DNA from: JBCDCY01 sp039180875 | GTDB taxonomy: Bacteria > Pseudomonadota > Alphaproteobacteria > Rhodobacterales > Rhodobacteraceae | Reading direction: 5' to 3' | Length of the DNA stretch: 64,000 bases | NCBI GenBank assembly: GCA_039180875.1 | Contig: JBCDCY010000013.1 | Span: forward strand, 52,293 to 116,292 | Shown: one piece after another, positions 23,635 through 32,623 of the stretch | Layout: each line of letters begins with the position of its first letter | How positions within the stretch are numbered: the first letter of the stretch is position 1 | Program-made: the position numbers and the translations under genes | The notes under the pieces: model-generated | Databases searched by the model: none | The model's input: only the letters and a program-made list of their open reading frames with translations | Told to the model about the DNA's origin: nothing

Positions 23635-24569
23635 CCCGCTGTGCTGTCGGCGAGGTGCGCCAGAACGCGCTCGGCGATCAGGGCGGAGACGCGGACGTTG
23701 CTCTCCTCCGTCACGCCGGCGATGTGCGGCGTGAGGATCAGGTTCGGCAGATCGGCGAACCGTGCGCCGTCCTCCGCCGTCAACGGTTCAGTCTCGAAGA
23801 CGTCGAGGGCGGCGCCGGCCAGGCGACCTTCGCGGAGAGCGTCCGCTAGAGCGGTCTCGTCCAGCGCCCCGCCCCGCGCGGCGTTCACCACGACCGCCTC
23901 GGGTCGGAGGAGGCGGAGCGCGATGGCGTCGACCATGCCCCTCGTCTCGTCGGTCAATGGCACGTGCAGGCTGAGCACATCGGCGCTCTGTAGCAGCGCC
24001 TCGAAGCCGACCCGCTGCGCCTCGGCCCAGGCGGGATCGTCCGCCGGCAGATAGGGGTCGTGGGCTGCGACGGCCATGCCGAGCGCCCGGGCCCGCGTCG
24101 CCGTCTGGCGTGCGATGGAACCGAAGCCGAGAAGGCCGAGGGTCTTGCCCGCCACCTCCCGCCCGATCATCGTCTGGCGGGGCCATTCGCCGGCCGCCAC
24201 CGCCGCGCTGCCGCTCCAGGCGCCGCGAAGCAGCACCAGCGCCGCAGTCACCACGTACTCGGCGACGGAGGCATCGTTCGCCCCGGTGGCGGGATAGACC
24301 GCGACGCCCTTCGCCTCACACGCCGCCACGTCGATATTGTCGAGCCCGACGCCGAGGCGCCCGACACAGCGGAGGGCCGGCGCGGCGGCAAGCAGATCCG
24401 CGCCCACCTGGGTGCGGTTGCGTACGATCAGCGCCCGGGTCTCGGCGAGCAGCCCAGGGAGCTCCGCCTGGCGATCGGCGAGGCTGGGGTCGTAGAGCGT
24501 GTCGTGCCGGGTCGCGATCCCGGCGACGGCGGCCTCGTCCATGAACTCGGTGATCAGGACCTCGGGCAT
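23631..24569 (-). CDS. D-isomer-specific 2-hydroxyacid dehydrogenase
   Basis: A 312-residue NAD(P)-dependent dehydrogenase. The nucleotide loop is LGFGSIARQ (147-155) and the catalytic triad R232 (ARGG), E261 (FETEP) and H282 (TPHIAG). The N-terminal MPEVLITEFMDEAAV is close to the phosphoglycerate-dehydrogenase-like branch that includes sulfolactate-type dehydrogenases, so oxidation or reduction of a 3-carbon hydroxyacid is likely. The ATG at 24569 sits 16 bases inside the end of the Gfo/Idh gene, making this the last gene of the sugar operon. Confidence 0.9.
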   Translation of the reverse strand: MPEVLITEFMDEAAVAGIATRHDTLYDPSLADRQAELPGLLAETRALIVRNRTQVGADLLAAAPALRCVGRLGVGLDNIDVAACEAKGVAVYPATGANDASVAEYVVTAALVLLRGAWSGSAAVAAGEWPRQTMIGREVAGKTLGLLGFGSIARQTATRARALGMAVAAHDPYLPADDPAWAEAQRVGFEALLQSADVLSLHVPLTDETRGMVDAIALRLLRPEAVVVNAARGGALDETALADALREGRLAGAALDVFETEPLTAEDGARFADLPNLILTPHIAGVTEESNVRVSALIAERVLAHLADSTAG

Positions 24570-25672
24570 CCGACCTCCCACCCATCCGTCATCGCGATCG
24601 CCCGGCCGGTGCGGGCCGATTGCTCCGCCGCGGCCCCCATGACGACGGAGGCGAGGCCGTCGGCGAGGCCCACCTCCGGCACGCCGCCCCGCGCCACGAT
24701 CTCGCGGAACTTCTGGTGCTGATAGAACGTGGCGCCGTGGTGGTCGCCCGCCGCCAGGACCGTCGGGTCCACTTCCACCTCCTCGATCCGCTCCGTCCGC
24801 GTCGCGCGGTCGGAGATGGCGATGCGCGCCGTCCGCTCCTGCCCCGGGGCGGCGAAGCGGCCAGGGCCGGGGATCATCGCGTCGATCCGGGCCCGGTCGC
24901 CGGTGGCGGACACAACCTCCTGCCAGGTCGAGCCCTCCGCGAACATGCAGAGATCCAGCATCGCCCGTGCGCCACCCTCGAAGTCCACCGTGACAAAGGC
25001 GTTGTCGAGGATGTCGGGGGTTTGGCCGTCGTAGCGCTCCTCCAGATGGTTCACGTTCTGCCCGGCGGAGGCGTAGATCCGCATGGGCTCCGCGCGCAGG
25101 ATCAGGCGCATCAGGTCGAAGAAATGACAGCATTTCTCGACCATCGTGCCGCCGGTCTGGGCGTTGAAGCGGTTCCAGTCGCCGACCTTGGGGAGGAAGG
25201 GAAAGCGATGCTCGCGGATCGAGAGCATGTGGAGCCGGCCGGCGGTGCCGACCCGCACCTCCTCGATCAGGCGGGCGATGGGCGGCATGTAGCGGTACTC
25301 CATCGCCACCCAGACCGGCGCCTGGCGACCCTCGGCCGCGGTGAGGACTTGGCGGCAGTCCTCGGGTGAGATGGCGAGCGGCTTTTCACAGAGGATCGGC
25401 ACGTCATAGGCCGGTAAGATCTCGGCCAGCGTCGGCGCGTGCAGGTGATTGGGGGAGGCGATGAGGATGGCGTCGGGCCGGGTCGCTGCCAACATCTCGC
25501 GCGCATCGGCGAAGGCCTGGCAGGTGGGGCCGGCGAGGGCCAGGGCCGCTGCCCGCATCCCCTCATCGGGGTCGGCGATCGCAGCCATCTCGACCCCCTC
25601 GAGCAGGGCGACGTTGCGGATATGCTCCTGCCCCATCATCCCGGCGCCGATCAGCGCGTAGCGGAGCGTCAC
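24554..25672 (-). CDS. Gfo/Idh/MocA-family oxidoreductase
   Basis: A 372-residue NAD(P)-dependent sugar or inositol dehydrogenase-type protein. The Rossmann loop is LIGAGMMGQEH (7-17) and the family EKP motif is CEKPLAIS (95-102, K97 catalytic). A later CCHFFDLMRL supplies the catalytic-histidine region. The start is taken as GTG 25672, two bases after the stop of the isomerase-like gene. Upstream in-frame codons lie inside that gene and do not look like protein of this family. It probably oxidises a sugar or sugar derivative handled by the kinase, aldolase and isomerase encoded upstream. Confidence 0.88.
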   Translation of the reverse strand: MTLRYALIGAGMMGQEHIRNVALLEGVEMAAIADPDEGMRAAALALAGPTCQAFADAREMLAATRPDAILIASPNHLHAPTLAEILPAYDVPILCEKPLAISPEDCRQVLTAAEGRQAPVWVAMEYRYMPPIARLIEEVRVGTAGRLHMLSIREHRFPFLPKVGDWNRFNAQTGGTMVEKCCHFFDLMRLILRAEPMRIYASAGQNVNHLEERYDGQTPDILDNAFVTVDFEGGARAMLDLCMFAEGSTWQEVVSATGDRARIDAMIPGPGRFAAPGQERTARIAISDRATRTERIEEVEVDPTVLAAGDHHGATFYQHQKFREIVARGGVPEVGLADGLASVVMGAAAEQSARTGRAIAMTDGWEVGCPRS

Positions 25673-25674
25673 CG

Positions 25675-27045
25675 TCAGAGCTCCAACACCGGCAGATCGA
25701 GCGCGCCGGCCAGACCGCGGAGCGCTGGGCGGTGGTCGCCATAGGCGAGCGCCATGTGATGCTCGAGCCCGCAGGCGATCAGGTCGGGCAGCACGTCGGC
25801 CACCGGCCGCGAAAACCGCACGACGCCCGAGGTGCCGGTGAAGGCCATCGGCCGGTCGAGCATCTCGCCCGCGGCCAGGACCATGCGCGGGCCCCCACGG
25901 GTCTGGCTGATCCGGGCGAAGGTGACGGGCCCGGGTTTCAGCGCAAACTCGAAGAGCAGAGGCATCCGCCGGTTGGTGTGGATCGTCGCGCGCGGCGGCG
26001 CCGCGGGATGGGCCATGGAGGCGGGCGCCTGGCCGCAATGCCAGACGACGCCGGTGTCGTCGTCTTCGTCCATGTCCACCAGATCGGCGAGGAAGACCGG
26101 CGCGCCCGCCGCCTCCTGCAACGCAAGCTGGCTGAGGGCGCCGTAGACGTCCGCCTCGCAGGCGCAGGGCACCCGGGCCTCGCCCAGCATCGAGACCGGG
26201 CCGCAGACCGCGCCGCCATACTCGGTGAAGGTCTCGGGCCAGCAGCGGAGCGCGAAGGCGTCGTAGTCCCGCTCCGCGCGGATCCGGTCCAGCGCCGCGC
26301 GGAGGCGGAGGGAGCGGTCGAGCTCACCGGCATCCACCGTCTCTAGATCCGCCAGCAAGGTCGCGGCGGTGCGGTGCAGCGCCTTCGCCTCGGGCTCGGC
26401 CACCTGGCGCGCGGTCTCGAAGAGGGTGGGGAGCGCGATCTCGTCGACCGTGACGCCTGCGAGGCGGGCGAGGGCCGTGGGGTCGTAGGCGCAGGTGGAA
26501 AAGCCGTCGGGATGCGCGCCGATCCGGGCGATCCGGCGGCCGGAGAGACGGGCGGCGAGCGCCTGGCCTGCCTCCGTCGCCTCCGCCGGCCGGGGCTCGG
26601 GCACGGGGCGCCTGGTGCTGCCGGCGATCAGCTCGGCGACGGCGTCTTCGGCGCCATGCGGCTCAGCGTAGAGCCAGGCGAAGGGCCGGCCGGCCTGGCC
26701 GAGGGCGTGGGAGGCGAGGTTGAGGCCGCAGAAGGCGTTGAGCCGGAGCCGCCCGCCGAGCCGCGGCTCCGGCACCGCCCAGATGGCGAGCGGGCCGGCA
26801 TGGGCCTCCGCCGCCGCCACGGTTGCCGCGGCATCGGTAAAGGTGACCTGGAGGAGGAGGAGGAGGTCGACCGGCCCCATACCCGCCTGCGCCTCCGCCA
26901 CCGCCGGCCCGTCGAAGAGGAGGGTGCGGGGACCCGCGACCTCGTGTCCAGTGCCGTCGAGGACGGCGAGCATGGCGGCTAGCCGGTCCTCCGCGAAGGG
27001 TACATCGAAAGTCGCGCGGCCGAGGGGGAGGAGGCCGATCCGCAT
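25675..27045 (-). CDS. L-fucose/L-arabinose isomerase-family-like protein
   Basis: A 456-residue protein with the architecture of the FucI/AraA isomerase superfamily. The C-terminal active-site region is recognisable: RCWPETF (267-273), VPCACEADVYGAL (292-304), DLVDMDEDD (321-329) and WHCG (335-338). E297, D321 and H336 are the likely divalent-metal ligands. It should interconvert an aldose and a ketose. Its TGATG junction with the aldolase and the PfkB kinase before it suggest an isomerise, phosphorylate, cleave route. The sugar is unknown; deoxy- or sulfo-sugars are reasonable candidates. Confidence 0.72.
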   Translation of the reverse strand: MRIGLLPLGRATFDVPFAEDRLAAMLAVLDGTGHEVAGPRTLLFDGPAVAEAQAGMGPVDLLLLLQVTFTDAAATVAAAEAHAGPLAIWAVPEPRLGGRLRLNAFCGLNLASHALGQAGRPFAWLYAEPHGAEDAVAELIAGSTRRPVPEPRPAEATEAGQALAARLSGRRIARIGAHPDGFSTCAYDPTALARLAGVTVDEIALPTLFETARQVAEPEAKALHRTAATLLADLETVDAGELDRSLRLRAALDRIRAERDYDAFALRCWPETFTEYGGAVCGPVSMLGEARVPCACEADVYGALSQLALQEAAGAPVFLADLVDMDEDDDTGVVWHCGQAPASMAHPAAPPRATIHTNRRMPLLFEFALKPGPVTFARISQTRGGPRMVLAAGEMLDRPMAFTGTSGVVRFSRPVADVLPDLIACGLEHHMALAYGDHRPALRGLAGALDLPVLEL

Positions 27046-28079
27046 CAGCCTGCCCCGAGATCGGCGTAGAGGTGGCGGAACGAGGCATCGGCTGGCGCGA
27101 ACCCCGCGCTGCCGCCGAAGACCGGGTGGGCGTGCCAGGGCGTCGCCGCCTCATCGGTCAGCGCGTTCAGGTCCCGCATATAGGCGACAGAGGCGCTCTC
27201 CAGCCCCGCCCGGATCGCGTCCCAATCGGGATAGTTCTGGAAGGCCTCAAGCCAGATTGCCCGGCCGGCCAGATAGCCGCTGGCGCCGGCCTGATAGGCA
27301 TGCTCCAGGATCTGGCGGAAGGCGGCCTTGCCGGCGCCGGCCGATAGCATCACCCAGGGCCGCCCGGCCAGCCGGCCCATCTGGTCGAACAGGTCCTGCG
27401 CGCCGTCCGCGCCCGCCTCCACATCCGCCGCTGCCAGGGGCGATTCGAGCTTGAAGACGTCGATGCCGTAGTCCGCCTTGGCGAACTCCTCAACGGAGCC
27501 GAGGACGTGGTCGGCCCGCTTCGTGCGCATCTCCACATAGTCGCCCGTCTGCTCGGCGTCGCTGGCCAGCGGATAGACCAGAAGCTCGAACAGATAGGGG
27601 ATGTCGTAGGCTGCGCAGGCCTCGCCAACGCGCTTGGCGAAGTCCTGTTGAGCACGGCAGACCTCCGCGCTCGCATCCGGTCGGTACCAGGCCAGCACCT
27701 TCACCGCGTCGCCGCCCAGCCGGCGGATTTTTCCAACCGACCAGTCGTCGATCTCCGCCGAGAGGCGCCCGCCCGGCGTTTCCTCAAAGAGCGAGTCCTC
27801 AAGCGTCACGATCAGACCCTTGGTGGGCGAGAGCCGGTCGAGCCCCATCGGGATCGCGTAATGCGGGTCGAGCAGCATGGCGGAGCTTTCGCCCTGCAGC
27901 GTCTCGATCAGCAGCGTCTTGAAGCGGGCGACCTCCGCCCAGGGCGCCTCCTCCACCCCCAGATGCTTGGCGATCGGGCCCTTGATCGGCGGGCGCTGGT
28001 CGACCGCCGTCATCTTGAAACGGCCGCTGGCGTCGGCCATGCGGCGGAGGCCCCAGAGCTTGCCGGGCGTCGGTGTCAT
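27045..28079 (-). CDS. LacD-type class I aldolase (tagatose-1,6-bisphosphate / sulfofructose-1-phosphate aldolase family)
   Basis: A 344-residue (beta/alpha)8 class I aldolase. The Schiff-base lysine is K210 in DVFKLESP, and conserved features include AVDQRPPIKGPI (25-36), LLDPHYAIPMG (69-79) and VKVLAWYRPD (126-135). The family contains tagatose-bisphosphate aldolase LacD and the sulfoquinovose-pathway aldolase YihT. The ATG at 28079 overlaps the kinase stop by 4 bases; a longer in-frame start adds only sequence antisense-like in composition. It presumably splits the kinase product into dihydroxyacetone phosphate and a 3-carbon aldehyde. Confidence 0.87.
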   Translation of the reverse strand: MTPTPGKLWGLRRMADASGRFKMTAVDQRPPIKGPIAKHLGVEEAPWAEVARFKTLLIETLQGESSAMLLDPHYAIPMGLDRLSPTKGLIVTLEDSLFEETPGGRLSAEIDDWSVGKIRRLGGDAVKVLAWYRPDASAEVCRAQQDFAKRVGEACAAYDIPYLFELLVYPLASDAEQTGDYVEMRTKRADHVLGSVEEFAKADYGIDVFKLESPLAAADVEAGADGAQDLFDQMGRLAGRPWVMLSAGAGKAAFRQILEHAYQAGASGYLAGRAIWLEAFQNYPDWDAIRAGLESASVAYMRDLNALTDEAATPWHAHPVFGGSAGFAPADASFRHLYADLGAG

Positions 28080-28963
28080 GGTGTCGTCACCCCCAGGAAG
28101 GCCTCGACCTCGGCCCGCTTCGGCGTCCCCAACCGCCCGCCCGGGCGGGTGCATTTGAGGGCCGCCGTGGCGGAGGCGAAGCGGATCGCTTGGCCCTCGT
28201 CTCTACCCTCGGCCAGGGCCAGGGTGAAGGCCCCATGCCAGACATCGCCAGCGCCAAGCGTGTCGACAGCCTCGACAGGGAACGCCGGCACGTGCTGCAC
28301 CCCGTCGGCGAGGTAGAAGACGCCCGCTCCGCCGTCCGTTACCGCCACCCAGCCGCCATAGCGCGCGCGGGCGGCGATAAGCCCCGCGCCGATATCATCG
28401 GTCCCCGCATAGGCGCGGAGGCCCTGGCGGGAGAAGACGATGTGGCTCGCGGCCTCAAGCGCTGGGTCGGCGTCGTCGCCCGCCTCCCCGTCGAGAACCG
28501 CCGGGATGCTGCGCGCGCGGGCGAGGGCCATGAGGGCCGCCGCCCCCTCCGGCCAGCGGGTGTCGGTGAGCGCCGCGGCGGCGACCGGAGCCTCGGCGAT
28601 CCAGGCGGCGTCTGAGGGAAGGCCGCTGCCGCGAAAGGCCATGATCTGCCGCTCCCCCGCCGCATCGAGGTAGATCGAGGAGAAGGCAGAGCGCCCGCCG
28701 GGGAAGGCGCGGAAAAGACGGGTGTCCACCCCCTCCATCTTCAGATCCGCGGTGATCATGCGGCCGACCACGTCCTCGCCCCGCCGGCCGATCAGGTGGG
28801 CGGTGCCGCCGAGGTGGGCGATAGCGACGGCGGCGTTGGCGGCGCAGCCGCCGCCCACGATCTCTGCCGCCTCGGCCCGGTACTTTTCCGCCCGCTCGGG
28901 CATCCGGTCCATGCGAAAGACGAAGTCGAGGACGGCCGAGCCGCAGACGAGGATCGTGGGCAT
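28076..28963 (-). CDS. PfkB-family carbohydrate kinase
   Basis: A 295-residue ribokinase-fold kinase. The N-terminal signature is GGGCAANAAVAIAHLGG (37-53) and the C-terminal PfkB motif DTLGAGDVWHGAF (234-246) has the catalytic base D240 and the anion hole GAGD. It would phosphorylate a ketose or similar sugar with ATP. It is first in the operon (28963 to 23631), with overlaps or a 2-base gap to every following gene. The gene upstream, encoding the dihaem peroxidase, ends only 4 bases before the ATG, so they may share a transcript. Confidence 0.92.
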   Translation of the reverse strand: MPTILVCGSAVLDFVFRMDRMPERAEKYRAEAAEIVGGGCAANAAVAIAHLGGTAHLIGRRGEDVVGRMITADLKMEGVDTRLFRAFPGGRSAFSSIYLDAAGERQIMAFRGSGLPSDAAWIAEAPVAAAALTDTRWPEGAAALMALARARSIPAVLDGEAGDDADPALEAASHIVFSRQGLRAYAGTDDIGAGLIAARARYGGWVAVTDGGAGVFYLADGVQHVPAFPVEAVDTLGAGDVWHGAFTLALAEGRDEGQAIRFASATAALKCTRPGGRLGTPKRAEVEAFLGVTTP

Positions 28964-28967
28964 CGCC

Positions 28968-30266
28968 TCAGTCGACCGGCAGGCCCGAGGGTACCGTTTC
29001 CGGCCGCCCGAGCCGGCCCTTGACGCTCTCCGCCCCGGTGAGTGCGTTCAGGAACGCGACCAGGTCCGCCACCTCGCCGTCCGTCAGGGCGACCGGCGCG
29101 ATGTCGACGGCGGCGCGCAGGCGCGCCCGCTCCCGCCGATCCTCGAGCGCCACGAAATCCTCGATGGCGAGCCAGTCGGCCGCGGGCAGCGCCACCTCCG
29201 TCTCCGTCCAGGCATCGAAGGCGGCGACCGGGTCGAGGTGGTGGCGCACGATGCCCTCCAGCGTCGCGTACGCGCCGTTGTGGCCATACGGCGCGGTCAG
29301 CGCGACGTTGCGGAGGGAGGGGGTGCGGAAGCGGTAGGCATCCTCCAGCCGATCCGTCTCCGCCATCCGCCCGACATCGCGCACGTAGGGATCGAAGGGA
29401 CGGGTGCGGCCCGGCCCGAAATGCGGGAGGGCGAGGGCGTGGAACCTCTGATCGGTGAGCAGCGGGCCGGAATGGCAGGTGCCGCAGCCGGCCGCCCCGA
29501 AGAAGAGGTCCAGGCCCCGCATCGCATCTGCCGGCAGGGAGGCCTCGCCCGCCAGGAAGCGGTCATAGGGGCTGTCGAAGCTCCGCCACTCGCTGGCCAC
29601 GAACGCGCCGAGGGCGTTGGCGATCTCCACGATCGTGACCTCGGCCGCGTCGTCGAAGCCGTTCACGGCGGCGAGCCGCGTGCCGTAGGCCGGGATCGTG
29701 CGCACCCGCTTGGCGATCTCCGCCCAGGCGCGCGTGATGTCGGAGCCGGCCGCGAAGGAGATGTCGTTCTCCCCCGGGCTCCCCGCCATCTCGGTCTCGG
29801 AGGTGATGGGGAACAGCGCCTGGGCCGCGAGGATGGAGGCGAGGCCGTCGGGCAACGCCTCCTCCGCCGGGCTGTCGAAACCGTTGGCGTAGGTCTCGGC
29901 AATCGTCAGACGGCCGTCGTGGAAGAGCGTGGTCACCTGCCGGGCGCCGAGGTTGAAGAGGGCAGGGGCGTTCCGCGGCACCCGCTGCTCGATCCGATGG
30001 GCGCCGGCGCCGGTGCTCCGCTCCTCCCCCACGCCCTTGCCACCCTCGCCGACGCCGAGCGCCAGGCCGTCGCCCGAGGCGTGGTCGTGGTGATGGCAGG
30101 TGCCGCAGGAGATGTTGCGGTTGCCCGAGAGGATTGGGTCGTAGAAGAGCAGCCGGCCGATCGCCGTCTCCTCCGCATCCACCGGGGGAAAGTCGGCCTC
30201 CGTCAACGCCTCCGGCCCCGCGGCGGCGGTTGAGGCGACGAGGGCCGCGGTGCATCCTGCCAGCAG
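28968..30266 (-). CDS. MauG/CcpA-like dihaem cytochrome c peroxidase family protein, start uncertain
   Basis: About 430 residues with two c-type haem sites, CGTCHHH near the N-terminus and CGTCHSG mid-protein, plus the second-haem region PSLRNVALTAPYGHNGAYATLEGIV; export to the periplasm is expected. A signal-like stretch LLAGCTAALVASTAAAG begins at about 30266, but no ATG, GTG or TTG lies in frame for at least 60 codons upstream. I give the CTG at 30266 as a provisional start. Either a non-AUG codon is used or a small sequence error hides the true one. The divergent Sel1 gene begins only 19 bases away. Confidence 0.75.
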   Translation of the reverse strand: MLAGCTAALVASTAAAGPEALTEADFPPVDAEETAIGRLLFYDPILSGNRNISCGTCHHHDHASGDGLALGVGEGGKGVGEERSTGAGAHRIEQRVPRNAPALFNLGARQVTTLFHDGRLTIAETYANGFDSPAEEALPDGLASILAAQALFPITSETEMAGSPGENDISFAAGSDITRAWAEIAKRVRTIPAYGTRLAAVNGFDDAAEVTIVEIANALGAFVASEWRSFDSPYDRFLAGEASLPADAMRGLDLFFGAAGCGTCHSGPLLTDQRFHALALPHFGPGRTRPFDPYVRDVGRMAETDRLEDAYRFRTPSLRNVALTAPYGHNGAYATLEGIVRHHLDPVAAFDAWTETEVALPAADWLAIEDFVALEDRRERARLRAAVDIAPVALTDGEVADLVAFLNALTGAESVKGRLGRPETVPSGLPVD

Positions 30267-30284
30267 ACGGAGGGAGATCGCCCG

Positions 30285-30770
30285 ATGCCACGACTGACCG
30301 GGGCGCTTGTAGCCCTGTGCCTTGCCCTGCCGGCCCCGGCCCTTGCCTCGGGCCTTGAGCGGGCGCGGGACCTGATGGAGGCCGGCCGCTACGCCGAGGC
30401 GCTGCGCGAGCTGGAGCCCGCGGCCCGCTCCGGCAATGCCGAGGCGGAGGAGCGGATCGGCATCATGTACGCCCTCGGCCTTGGCGTCGAACAGGACGAC
30501 GCGCGGGCGTTCGAGTGGTACCTCCGCGCCTCGATGAAGGGACATCCCGGGGCGCAGTCCGGCGTCGGCTGGTACTACGAGACCGGCCGGGGCATGCCTG
30601 CGCCTGACCTGGTCCGCGCCTACATGTGGTACGTCCTCTCCGCCATCGGCGGCGATCCCGACGCGGCGCTGAGCCAGGAGGAGATCGTCAAGAAGATGAC
30701 GGCGGAGGAGATCGCGCGGGCGCATATACTGATCGACGACTACCGGGCCTGGCTCTACCCCTATCGGTAG
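30285..30770 (+). CDS. Exported Sel1-repeat (TPR-like) protein
   Basis: A 161-residue protein with a cleavable signal peptide (LTGALVALCLALPAPALA, about 4-21). Two to three Sel1-like repeats follow: GNAEAEERIGIMYALGLGVEQDDARAFEWYLRA and the next GHPGAQSGVGWYYETGRG, DLVRAYMWYVLSA. Sel1 proteins are scaffolds for periplasmic protein-protein contacts. It diverges from the dihaem peroxidase gene and may share its regulation. The C-terminal DDYRAWLYPYR is conserved in similar alphaproteobacterial proteins as I recall them. No enzymatic motif. Confidence 0.85.
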   Translation: MPRLTGALVALCLALPAPALASGLERARDLMEAGRYAEALRELEPAARSGNAEAEERIGIMYALGLGVEQDDARAFEWYLRASMKGHPGAQSGVGWYYETGRGMPAPDLVRAYMWYVLSAIGGDPDAALSQEEIVKKMTAEEIARAHILIDDYRAWLYPYR

Positions 30771-31085
30771 TCGATCCAGTCCGCGAACGAAATCCTGTTG
30801 ATGGGCCTGTGGGGTATGAGGGCTTATCCTTAGCCCAGTCTTTCGTTCACGCATGGAAAGGTACCCAGGCGGTCGGGTCGATGAATTGACAACGTCGATC
30901 GTCTAACTCTACTCAGCCGTCGAAGGCTGCAAAAGATGACCTCGAGCGCCACCCAAAGGCCCATCGAACCATTCCAAATAAATATTATTAAGAGGCTACA
31001 AAAAAGTCAGAAATAAGATCGATTTTACTAAGGGATTGCGCTGCTCGGACTATCTATGTCTGTGGCGCGCCTGCAATCCGAAAGC
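30771..31085. other. Left border of AT-rich island, no gene seen
   Basis: 315 bases in which composition falls from the genome-typical high GC to clearly AT-rich by about 30960 (runs such as AAATAAATATTATTAAG and CAAAAAAGTC). I see no supported coding sequence, tRNA or integrase. It marks where foreign-looking DNA begins. Confidence 0.6.
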
Positions 31086-32129
31086 TCACGGGGCAAACGC
31101 GAAAGCACCCAGATCTGCCACTATAGTTGTTAGTACAGGAGCTATCACAGCTAAAAAAGTCTCGATATGACGCTGGATCTGGCCAGATCTAGTTCTTAGT
31201 TTGTCAACTTCGTCTTCAACCAAGTATTCATTCCTTTTGATATTTATCTGAGCCATGCTTATCGGTATATAAAATCCTGCGATTACAAGAGAATAGCTGA
31301 TCCCAAAATAAATAGATACCCCTGAAGCAGCAGAACGATAGGTCAAGAAATCTGCGTCCGATAGGACTGCCTTGGGGAACTGCAGGAGCGCAAAAATGCA
31401 GATCATGCCGATTGTAAAGAACGCGGACGTCAAAAAAAGAAAGAGACGAGGCAGACCTTCCCGAGCGTTGAACTCATTGGCACTTACTTGGGTTGAAGTT
31501 GAGAGCGGTCTGCCGAGCGCGAGGCTCGCGCCAAGTGCTGCGGCGCCCGCGCCGAGTATGCCTGAGAGGGCGCCGATCAGTTGGATGACGTCGAGCCCAG
31601 TAGTTGTCGTATAGTCTGATCCTTCAGCTGTGCGGTGACTCGGCAGTCCGAATGCACACTGGGCGCTTTCGGCGTAAGCTAAACAGGCCTCAAAGGCCGC
31701 TTTGAACAAGTCTCTATCAAGAAAGTAGTGAAGCCTTTGTGAGCGCTCAAGATTATAGTAAATTATTGCAGAGCTGATTCCTGCAGCAAAAATAGTAATT
31801 GCTGCAATACGTGTCTTTCTATCAAATGTGTATTCCCATTTCTCTTTCATTTGATTATTGTAGCAACCTTTATGGAATAGCTCTAATATAAAGACAATAG
31901 ATATTATTAGAGAAACACAAAAAAATAGAACTGTAGTGCCCATAAAGGTGTATCTAGTCCCCAATTCCATGTAGGGACTAGACTGCGTGACCATCGACTC
32001 CAGGCCACTAAGTTGAGGATTAGCGAATCCAAGTCGATAGAATAGAATATCAGTTCCAATAAAAATCGTAAGTGGTATGAGTATATAGAACAAATGCTTT
32101 ATTGGAATGTGGTACATATATCTCTGCAA
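31086..32129 (-). CDS. Orphan polytopic membrane protein in AT-rich island
   Basis: A 347-residue protein with about seven predicted membrane helices (near 12-32, 62-84, 107-126, 183-206, 228-250, 270-292 and 325-345) and a charged cytosolic loop at about 295-320 (NIKRNEYLVEDEVDKLRTR). Codon use is strongly AT-biased (ATA, TTA, AGA, AAT), unlike every neighbour, so it was probably acquired horizontally. I do not recognise the family. No partner gene, toxin motif or nuclease domain is visible, so a defence, adhesion or transport role would be a guess. Confidence 0.7.
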   Translation of the reverse strand: MQRYMYHIPIKHLFYILIPLTIFIGTDILFYRLGFANPQLSGLESMVTQSSPYMELGTRYTFMGTTVLFFCVSLIISIVFILELFHKGCYNNQMKEKWEYTFDRKTRIAAITIFAAGISSAIIYYNLERSQRLHYFLDRDLFKAAFEACLAYAESAQCAFGLPSHRTAEGSDYTTTTGLDVIQLIGALSGILGAGAAALGASLALGRPLSTSTQVSANEFNAREGLPRLFLFLTSAFFTIGMICIFALLQFPKAVLSDADFLTYRSAASGVSIYFGISYSLVIAGFYIPISMAQINIKRNEYLVEDEVDKLRTRSGQIQRHIETFLAVIAPVLTTIVADLGAFAFAP

Positions 32130-32623
32130 ATCTATAGAGGTTTCTACGATTTTTCAGTAGAAAGTAGATTTTTTTTGATGACGTGATACGTATGGTGCTT
32201 TTGAGACATCACCACAGTGTAGACTGGGCTTTGCTTTGGATTTTTTGATCTAGACTCACACTTCCCATGAGACGGTTGTAGAGTTTTGATACCGATTTCC
32301 GACCAATTTGTCAACTCTATTGACCGATAAGTGTCCCTTTTCAAGCGCTTATCGCGTAGCGTTGGGATATGCTAGCAAAGCTTGACCCCCGCCTTGATGA
32401 TCGTTGTGACAACCTTTCAATTAGAGAAAGTGGTGGCAAAGATGGGGACGGCAACTGCCCGCCTAGCCAAGGACGCGAGGCGCCAGGAAGTTGACGTCTA
32501 TAGCGTGCTCGCCAGACGTCTTCTGACCGTCCGAGCTCGAAATGCGAACGTTATTTGGTGTGTCGGCGACATCCAGGACACGGACACTGCCCGCTTTGAG
32601 CTCCGTCAGGTGCGGCCAAGCCG
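32130..32623. other. Right part of AT-rich island and transition back to GC-rich DNA
   Basis: 494 bases. The first ~220 are AT-rich (an eight-T run near 32169) and probably contain the promoter of the leftward membrane-protein gene. Open frames here (32144-32344 minus, 32382-32717 plus) are short, lack good ribosome sites or family-like sequence, and the second runs into the SCO1 gene, so I do not call them. No inverted-repeat ends or transposase remains were recognised. Confidence 0.55.

Noticed and set aside
32144..32344. 66-codon minus-strand frame in the AT-rich island
   Set aside because: Composition is compatible with a gene but there is no ribosome site, no family resemblance and it overlaps the likely promoter region.
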